From 2-01-FULL-49-17 sp035549275 (GTDB lineage: Bacteria > Patescibacteriota > Minisyncoccia > 2-02-FULL-40-12 > GWA2-44-9), in contig DASZRH010000036.1 of assembly GCA_035549275.1 (NCBI GenBank), forward strand, positions 1-11,134: a stretch of DNA of 11,134 nt. Reading direction: 5' to 3'. The notes under the pieces are model-generated. The model ran no database searches, was not told the origin of the DNA, and saw only the letters and a program-made list of their open reading frames with translations. The translations under genes and the position numbers were made by a program. Positions 6,321-11,134 of the stretch are shown in pieces (position 1 is the stretch's first letter; each line of letters begins with the position of its first letter).

Positions 6321-7397
6321 ATGAAAATCGCCTTTGTCCATGAATACCTTATTCAGTTCGGCGGGGCCGAGCGTATGCTTGCTGCGTTGTCCGAAGCGTT
6401 TCCGAACGCGCCGATCTATACGCTGATGTATGACGAGCGCGCCACGCGCGGCATTTTCAAGAATCGGCAGATCGTCACTTCATTTCTTCAAAAGTTTCCG
6501 TTTGCAAAGACCCAGCATCGGCTGTATCCGCTCTTGATGCCGCTGGCGGTCGAGCAGTTCGATTTTTCCGACTATGACGTCGTGCTGTCGCTCTCGGCTT
6601 CGTTCGCCAAAGGCGTTATCACCAAGCCGGGCACGCGGCATATCTGCTACTGCCTGACGCCGCCGCGGTTTCTTTGGGACAACAGCCAGCGCTTTGTCGA
6701 AGATTTCGGATTTCCGTGGATTATCCGGCGCCTGGGGTTGCCGCTTATTTCTTATTTGCGCCTCTGGGACGTCCAGGCGGCCGACCGGCCGGACGTGTTC
6801 TGGTCGATTTCCGATTTTGTTTCGGCTCGCATCCGCAAATACTACGGTCGACCGGCCCAGGTGATTTATCCGCCCGTTTCGGCCGGCTCGTTTCGCGTTT
6901 CCGACGCGCCCAGCGACTATTTCCTCATGGTCGGCCGCCTAGTTTCGTACAAGAAATTCGATCTGGCGATCGAAGCGTTCAATATCCTGGGGTTGCCGCT
7001 GAAAATCGCCGGCACCGGCCCGGAGTTCGGCCGGCTGCGGCGCTTGGCGGGGCCGAACGTAGAATTTCTCGGCGCAGTTTCGGAACAGCGGCTGGCCGAA
7101 CTCTACAGCCGGTGCCGGGCGCTCGTATTTCCGCAGGAGGAGGATTTTGGTATTGTGCCGCTGGAAGCGATGGCTTCGGGGCGGCCGGTTATCGCGTATC
7201 GCGCTGGCGGCGCGCTTGAGACCGTAGCCGAGGGCAAAACCGGCGTATTTTTTGACGATCAAACCGTCGAATCGCTGGCCGCCGCCGTTAGAACATTCCG
7301 GCCCGAAGCCTACGATCCGCAAATCTGCCGCGCTCAAGCCGAAAAATTCGATACTGCAGTGTTCAAGAAAAAAGTAATAGAAGCTCTCGGCCTATGA
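6321..7397 (+). CDS. GT4-family glycosyltransferase (WbaZ-like)
   Basis: A 358-residue cytoplasmic GT-B glycosyltransferase, probably adding a sugar from a nucleotide donor to the lipid-linked glycan begun by the preceding gene. The N-terminal Rossmann half begins MKIAFVHEYLIQFGGAERML, with the GGAER acceptor-side motif of GT4 enzymes, then TPPRFLWD and WSISDFVSARI. The donor-binding half shows MVGRLVSYKKFDLAIEAF, AGTGPE, and the retaining-enzyme E-x7-E motif Glu274/Glu282 in EDFGIVPLEAMASGRPVIA. TPPRFLWD and the FPQEEDFG form are typical of the WbaZ mannosyltransferase-like subgroup, but the sugar is not determinable. It starts 2 nt after the sugar transferase stop and overlaps the next gene as ATGA. 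No Shine-Dalgarno is present. Full length, with no sign of damage. Confidence 0.9.
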   Translation: MKIAFVHEYLIQFGGAERMLAALSEAFPNAPIYTLMYDERATRGIFKNRQIVTSFLQKFPFAKTQHRLYPLLMPLAVEQFDFSDYDVVLSLSASFAKGVITKPGTRHICYCLTPPRFLWDNSQRFVEDFGFPWIIRRLGLPLISYLRLWDVQAADRPDVFWSISDFVSARIRKYYGRPAQVIYPPVSAGSFRVSDAPSDYFLMVGRLVSYKKFDLAIEAFNILGLPLKIAGTGPEFGRLRRLAGPNVEFLGAVSEQRLAELYSRCRALVFPQEEDFGIVPLEAMASGRPVIAYRAGGALETVAEGKTGVFFDDQTVESLAAAVRTFRPEAYDPQICRAQAEKFDTAVFKKKVIEALGL

Positions 7398-8533
7398 TTA
7401 TCGGCGTCGACATTCGGATGCTTGGCGGCCGGAGGAGCGGTGTCCAAGAATATGCCGAACAGGTACTCTCGCGGTTAGTGCGCCTGGCACCCGAGCACGA
7501 GTTTAAATTTTTCTTTTCTTCCTTCCGGGCCGAGCCGCCGCAGTGTGATTGGCTTTCGGCGCCGAACGCGCGACTATACCGGTTTCGGATTCCGAATAAT
7601 CTGCTGTTCGGTCTGGGCCGGCTGTTCAGCCGGCCCAGACTCGACCGCCTGGTCGGCGGCGCGGATATTTGGTTCTCGCCTCATTTTTTCTTGGCGCCGT
7701 TATCAGCTTCCTGCCGCCGAGTGACGACATTCCACGATCTTTCTTATGAACGCTTTCCTGATTTCTTTACGCTTCGCCAGCGCTGGTGGCATGCGTTCAT
7801 GAACCCGCGGGCAACCGCCCGCGGGTCGGATCGGCTGGTTGCGGTTTCCGACTCAACGCGCCGCGATCTGGTCGAGCGTTATGGCGTTGATGATGCGCGT
7901 GTTTCCGTCGTTTACTCCGGTTCATCCCTCATCCGGCCCGAAGCGGGCCGGATGAGGGATTCCCGCCAAGCCCACGATCTTCCCGGGCGCTTTGTCTTTT
8001 GCTTAGCCACGCTTGAACCGCGCAAAAACATTCTCAGCCTTGTTCGGGCTTTTGAATTGGTAAAACAGCAGCCGGGATTTGATGATCTGGTTCTGGTTAT
8101 CGGCGGCGCACGGGGCTGGCTCCAGGGCGACATGCTTCAGGCAACCCAGCATTCTCTGTTCAAAAAATATATTAGACTTACCGGCTATATCGAAGACAAC
8201 CGCGCGCTATACTATGCGAACGCATCGGTGTTTGTTTATCCGTCATTTTTCGAGGGCTTCGGCTTGCCGGTGCTGGAAGCGATGGCCTGCGGCGCGCCGG
8301 TTGTTACGTCTCACAATTCTTCTCTGGTGGAGGTTGCCGGTTCGGCTGCGCTTCTCATCAATCCTTTTAATATTTCGGAGATTGCCAAGGCGATTACTCA
8401 GGTTTTAAACGATCAGGACCTTCGAAACCGGCTCGTGGAGCGGGGGATTACCCGAGCGGCTGGATTCAGCTGGGATGCGTGCGCCCGGCAAACGCTTGAA
8501 ATACTGACATCAGATTCGTCCACAGCGTGTTAG
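7394..8533 (+). CDS. GT4-family glycosyltransferase with three internal palindromes
   Basis: A 379-residue retaining GT-B glycosyltransferase, presumably the second extension enzyme of the lipid-linked glycan. Landmarks: MIIGVDIRMLGGRRSGVQEYA at the N-terminus, TTFHDLSYERFPDFF, VAVSDSTRRDLVERYGV, LATLEPRKNILSLVRAF, VIGGARGW, LTGYIEDNRALYYANASVFVYPS, and the E-x7-E motif Glu287/Glu295 in FEGFGLPVLEAMACGAPVV. This pattern fits the large GT4 group around mannosyl- and rhamnosyltransferases. It overlaps the upstream gene by 4 nt (ATGA) and has no Shine-Dalgarno. Odd feature: three perfect hairpins (7611-7640, 7803-7826, 7924-7960) are read through in frame. They encode Arg/Pro/Gly-rich linkers (GRLFSRPRL, PRATARGS, LIRPEAGRMRD) between conserved blocks. 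Confidence 0.9.
   Translation: MIIGVDIRMLGGRRSGVQEYAEQVLSRLVRLAPEHEFKFFFSSFRAEPPQCDWLSAPNARLYRFRIPNNLLFGLGRLFSRPRLDRLVGGADIWFSPHFFLAPLSASCRRVTTFHDLSYERFPDFFTLRQRWWHAFMNPRATARGSDRLVAVSDSTRRDLVERYGVDDARVSVVYSGSSLIRPEAGRMRDSRQAHDLPGRFVFCLATLEPRKNILSLVRAFELVKQQPGFDDLVLVIGGARGWLQGDMLQATQHSLFKKYIRLTGYIEDNRALYYANASVFVYPSFFEGFGLPVLEAMACGAPVVTSHNSSLVEVAGSAALLINPFNISEIAKAITQVLNDQDLRNRLVERGITRAAGFSWDACARQTLEILTSDSSTAC
7611..7640. repeat. Perfect 13-bp inverted repeat in GT4 gene (first)
   Basis: Arms 7611-7623 and 7628-7640 are exact reverse complements with loop GTTC. Total length is 30 nt, a multiple of three. TCG occurs on both sides (7608-7610 and 7641-7643). It encodes a GLGRLFSRPRL linker upstream of GGADIWFSPHF. 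Confidence 0.85.
7803..7826. repeat. Perfect 10-bp inverted repeat in GT4 gene (second)
   Basis: Arms 7803-7812 and 7817-7826 are exact reverse complements with loop AACC. Total length is 24 nt, all but two of the arm base pairs are G-C or C-G rich, and it encodes PRATARG just before SDRLVAVSDS. Confidence 0.75.
7924..7960. repeat. Perfect 17-bp inverted repeat in GT4 gene (third)
   Basis: Arms 7924-7940 and 7944-7960 are exact reverse complements with a 3-nt loop AAG (or 16 bp with a 5-nt loop). It encodes SLIRPEAGRMRD after VVYSGS, where GT4 relatives usually have a short loop after an YNG-like turn. It would form a very stable hairpin in the mRNA. Confidence 0.9.
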
Positions 8534-8546
8534 CTCTATTTCGTAC

Positions 8547-8552
8547 TATAAT
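8547..8552 (+). promoter_or_regulatory. -10 element directly upstream of the DUF4012 gene
   Basis: A perfect TATAAT lies 8 nt before the ATG at 8561, so transcription would begin at or next to the start codon, giving a leaderless mRNA. No -35 match is seen around 8524-8529. GAAAGGG (8553-8559) sits too close to the ATG to work as a normal Shine-Dalgarno. Confidence 0.45.
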
Positions 8553-8560
8553 GAAAGGGT

Positions 8561-11116
8561 ATGCCCCAACCCAAAAAGCTTTCGGGGGCAGTATTTGATA
8601 TTAAGCCCGTCACCCATGGCGGCTCTATTGACGCGCAAAAAATCGAGCAAGTAAAACCGATCATCAATCTCGCTATCTCGCACGCGCCGCGCCGCATCAA
8701 GAAAAAATCAGTTTCACCGAGTCCGATCCTTGAAGCTCCGGAGTCGGCGGCACCCGAACCGATCCTAGATCGGCTGCCGGCCGAATCGGCCGGGCCTCAA
8801 GAAGATTTTGAATCGCTGGTCAACAATGACTTGGATTTGGATGTAGAGCTGGCGCGCGTCGGGGGAACGATCATCTCAACATTCGGCGCCCGGCCACGCG
8901 TCCGCGCCATCAAGCAGGATACGTATCAGCCCGCGGCCCACAACTTGAACGATATCGTTTCGGAAATCCATCGCTCCTCGCGTTCCGTTCATCGCACGCC
9001 GGCTGCGGCACCCGAACCGATCTTTGAGCCCCAGGCACCTCTGCCGCTTCAGGAAGAAGCGGCAGAGGTGCCTGGCCCGGATCTCGCCATTCAATTGGCG
9101 GCCGACATCAAAGCCGCAGTCGTCCCGCCGACCATCTCTGAACCTGTTCTCGCCCAGGCCCGGCCGTTTGTCCGGCGGCCGATCGTGCGCGCCCGTCGGC
9201 GCATCCGGCTTCGCCGCCTACTGATCGGCGCCTGCATTCTCGGCGCGCTCGGCCTCCTGGCTTGGTACGGTATCCGCGCTAAGCGCCAAGTCCTCCAAGA
9301 AAGCGCTTCAGCCGTCGAGAATCTCCAGAGCGCTCAAGACAGTTTAAAAGGCCTCAACTTCTCCGACGCAACCATGAACTTCGCCTCGGCATATGAGAGT
9401 TTTTCAAAGGCTGGCGACAGCCTTAATTTCATGGGCGCGGCCCTGACCGGCATTATTGCCGACCTGCCCGGTGCCGGCACCGTGAAGTCGGCTAAGAATT
9501 TAGTCAAAGTCGGCCAGCTCTTGTCGGATGCCGGCGCGGCCATGACTCAAGCCATGGACGCAATCGCCAAGACCGGGGCACTGTTTAATCCGACTGCGGC
9601 CGGCATATCCATGGCCGATATTGCTTCGACGTTCAGCAAGGCTTTGGCTATCTCTAAACAAGACCTGGTAACTTCAGTTTCGCTTCTGGCCGACATTGAC
9701 GCCAGTATTATTCCCGCTGACAAACAGGCCGCATTTGAAGAATTCAAAGACAACCTGCCGCTCTTTCAGGAATCCCTCAATCAGGCCTCCGATTATGCTC
9801 GGTTTTTCCAGAACATGGTGGATCAGAACGCCACTCACCGCTACCTGGTGCTCTTTGAAAACTCCAGCGAACTGCGCCCGGCCGGCGGCTTTCCCGGCAC
9901 CTACGGCGTCATTACCTTTAAGAACGGCAAGCTCGATAGTTTTCTCGTTGATGATGTCTATAACCTCGACGGCCAACTCAAAGAATCCATCATTCCGCCG
10001 CTCCAGATGCAGCACATTACGCCGAATTGGGGGATGCGGGATGCGAATTGGTTCGTTGATTTTCCGACATCAGCCCGCAAAGTCGAAGAATTCTACAAAA
10101 AAGAAAGCGGCGAGAGCGTAGATGGCGTGATCGTCATGAATCCGAATTTGATGGCCCGGATTTTGGCCATTGTCGGGCCAGTTTCCATGCCCCAGTATGG
10201 TCTGACGCTGACCGGCGATAATGTGCTGGTGAAACTTCAAGACGAAGTCGAATACGGCAGGAATCGCACCCAGCCCAAACAGGTCATCAAAGATTTCGCG
10301 CCGATTCTGCTGCAAAAAATCTACAGCGCTTCATCTGATCAGTGGATGCAGATTTTTAATACGCTCGTAGCGGGCATGGACCAGCGCGAAATTTTAATGT
10401 ATTTCAATAACTTGAATCTGGAGAGCTTCGTGACCGACAAAGGATTCGGCGGCCAGGTCCGCCAAACTGATGGTGATTTCTTGATGCCAGTCATTACCAA
10501 CATCAAGGGTTCTAAGACTGACACGGTTACCGAGACTCGATTCGCGGTGGATACCGCTTTTCAGGGCGCGGATGCCGTCCACACGCTTACCATCACTCGT
10601 ACTCACAACGGCGGCACAACCGACTACGGCTTTTATAACAAACAAAATCCCGCCTATGTCCGCGTACTCGTGCCCGAAAATGCCGAGCTGGTATCCATTG
10701 AGGGCAATGATACCCCCAACTACAAGCCGCTCATTGATTACACGACCAACAAACAGTTTGTCCGCGACGAAGACCTAACCAAGCTCGAAACAAGCGGTAC
10801 GACGATGCCCAATGGCGTTACGACCTATCGCGAAGCGGGCAAAAACGAATTCGGTTTCTGGCTGATTACCGATCCCGGCAAGACTAAGTCCGTAACTATT
10901 ACATATAAAGTTCCCAAAGCGCTGGCCGACAAGACGTATAATTTGTATGTCCAAAAACAGCCGGGCCTGGTGGTCAAAGATTTCACGTTTGCTCTGACCT
11001 CGCCGGCCGGTCTCTCGGCGTCCGCCTCCTATCCGACGCTTGCCAACTCCGGCGGCGAATACACCTATTCCGCGCCGCTGACAATCGACCTGCCGATCAA
11101 AGTACAGTTTCAGTAA
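8561..11116 (+). CDS. DUF4012-domain single-pass membrane protein
   Basis: An 851-residue protein of unknown function. Residues 1 to about 200 are Pro/Ala/Glu-rich, low in hydrophobics and probably disordered, with a repeated AAPEPI segment. A strongly basic stretch (RRPIVRARRRIRLRR) precedes one transmembrane helix at about 219-238, which by the positive-inside rule puts the N-terminus in the cytoplasm and about 610 residues outside. Residues about 240-420 are helical, Ala/Ser-rich and coiled-coil-like. The DUF4012 core follows: NSSELRPAGGFPGTYG (from 434), then TPNWGMRDANWFVDFP, VDGVIVMNPNLMARIL and VEYGRNRTQPKQ. The last 150 residues look like a beta-sandwich. No LPXTG or second helix is seen. 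DUF4012 proteins are common in CPR and some Gram-positives. Location after glycan genes suggests a cell-surface role, but that is inference. The ATG at 8561 is the first start after the GT4 stop (27-nt gap) and sits 8 nt after a TATAAT. Confidence 0.88.
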   Translation: MPQPKKLSGAVFDIKPVTHGGSIDAQKIEQVKPIINLAISHAPRRIKKKSVSPSPILEAPESAAPEPILDRLPAESAGPQEDFESLVNNDLDLDVELARVGGTIISTFGARPRVRAIKQDTYQPAAHNLNDIVSEIHRSSRSVHRTPAAAPEPIFEPQAPLPLQEEAAEVPGPDLAIQLAADIKAAVVPPTISEPVLAQARPFVRRPIVRARRRIRLRRLLIGACILGALGLLAWYGIRAKRQVLQESASAVENLQSAQDSLKGLNFSDATMNFASAYESFSKAGDSLNFMGAALTGIIADLPGAGTVKSAKNLVKVGQLLSDAGAAMTQAMDAIAKTGALFNPTAAGISMADIASTFSKALAISKQDLVTSVSLLADIDASIIPADKQAAFEEFKDNLPLFQESLNQASDYARFFQNMVDQNATHRYLVLFENSSELRPAGGFPGTYGVITFKNGKLDSFLVDDVYNLDGQLKESIIPPLQMQHITPNWGMRDANWFVDFPTSARKVEEFYKKESGESVDGVIVMNPNLMARILAIVGPVSMPQYGLTLTGDNVLVKLQDEVEYGRNRTQPKQVIKDFAPILLQKIYSASSDQWMQIFNTLVAGMDQREILMYFNNLNLESFVTDKGFGGQVRQTDGDFLMPVITNIKGSKTDTVTETRFAVDTAFQGADAVHTLTITRTHNGGTTDYGFYNKQNPAYVRVLVPENAELVSIEGNDTPNYKPLIDYTTNKQFVRDEDLTKLETSGTTMPNGVTTYREAGKNEFGFWLITDPGKTKSVTITYKVPKALADKTYNLYVQKQPGLVVKDFTFALTSPAGLSASASYPTLANSGGEYTYSAPLTIDLPIKVQFQ
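8747..8764 (+). repeat. 18-nt direct repeat, copy 1
   Basis: GCGGCACCCGAACCGATC is identical to 9005-9022, 258 nt downstream in the same reading frame. Both copies encode Ala-Ala-Pro-Glu-Pro-Ile in the disordered N-terminus of the DUF4012 protein. An internal duplication or convergent low-complexity sequence would both explain it. Confidence 0.8.
9005..9022 (+). repeat. 18-nt direct repeat, copy 2
   Basis: Second exact copy of the 18-nt unit at 8747-8764. Each copy is followed within about 15 nt by an inverted repeat: a weak 7-bp one at 8777-8793 after copy 1, and the 20-bp one at 9031-9075 after copy 2. Confidence 0.8.
9031..9075. repeat. Perfect 20-bp inverted repeat in the DUF4012 gene
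   Basis: Arms 9031-9050 and 9056-9075 are exact reverse complements around the 5-nt loop AGGAA. This is the longest perfect hairpin in the window. Its 45-nt length is a multiple of three, and it encodes PQAPLPLQEEAAEVPG in the predicted disordered cytoplasmic tail. Confidence 0.92.
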
Positions 11117-11134
11117 TTGGCTCTCGCATAAATT

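Noticed and set aside
5689..6321. Minus-strand open frame of 210 codons opposite the sugar transferase
   Set aside because: It lies wholly antisense to the conserved catalytic domain and shows no motif or start signal.
684..7397. Possible UGA recoding as in some CPR lineages
   Set aside because: UGA ends galT and the first GT4 gene exactly at overlapping starts of the next genes, and no frame needs UGA as sense.
9469..9482. 14-nt gapless palindrome in the DUF4012 gene
   Set aside because: Seven bp with no loop is within what GC-rich coding DNA gives, and it cannot form a tight hairpin like the others.
1..11134. CRISPR array, tRNA genes, transposase or phage genes
   Set aside because: No regularly spaced repeats, tRNA-like cloverleaf or mobile-element protein was recognised on either strand.

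Overview
The window looks like chromosomal DNA from a Candidate Phyla Radiation (Patescibacteria, Parcubacteria-like) bacterium. The grounds are gene content and style: very tight packing, short or divergent glycolytic enzymes, a COG2404-type DHH protein, a Parcubacteria-style sugar transferase and a large DUF4012 membrane protein. No Shine-Dalgarno sequence precedes any visible start. UGA serves as a normal stop (at 684-686 and 7395-7397), so the Gracilibacteria/Absconditabacteria code is not used. The lineage call is inference; no marker gene for phylogeny is present.

Region 1 (1-4432, + strand) is one compact gene string: galT (left end cut off), a DedA-family membrane protein, tpiA, pgk, a DHH phosphoesterase and a type I RNase H. 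All junctions overlap by 4-11 nt except tpiA/pgk, which are 12 nt apart. Sugar entry and lower glycolysis are therefore joined to a membrane transporter-like protein and two nucleic-acid hydrolases.

Region 2 (4433-4926) carries the RNase P RNA gene (about 4464-4848) behind an extended -10 promoter. A perfect 16-bp hairpin follows directly, without a U-tract.

Region 3 (4927-8533) is a surface-glycan cassette. A membrane sugar-1-phosphate transferase would load the first sugar on a lipid carrier, and two GT4 glycosyltransferases would extend it. Region 4 (8561-11116) encodes an 851-residue single-pass DUF4012 protein behind its own -10 element.

The most unusual signal crosses these annotations. 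The window holds six perfect inverted repeats with 10-20 bp arms and 3-5 nt loops. Five lie inside reading frames and one directly follows rnpB. By a hand estimate about 0.1 such structures would be expected by chance. Arm sequences differ from one another, so they are not copies of one repeat. Three sit within 350 bp of one glycosyltransferase gene, and the longest lies in the disordered N-terminal part of the DUF4012 gene.
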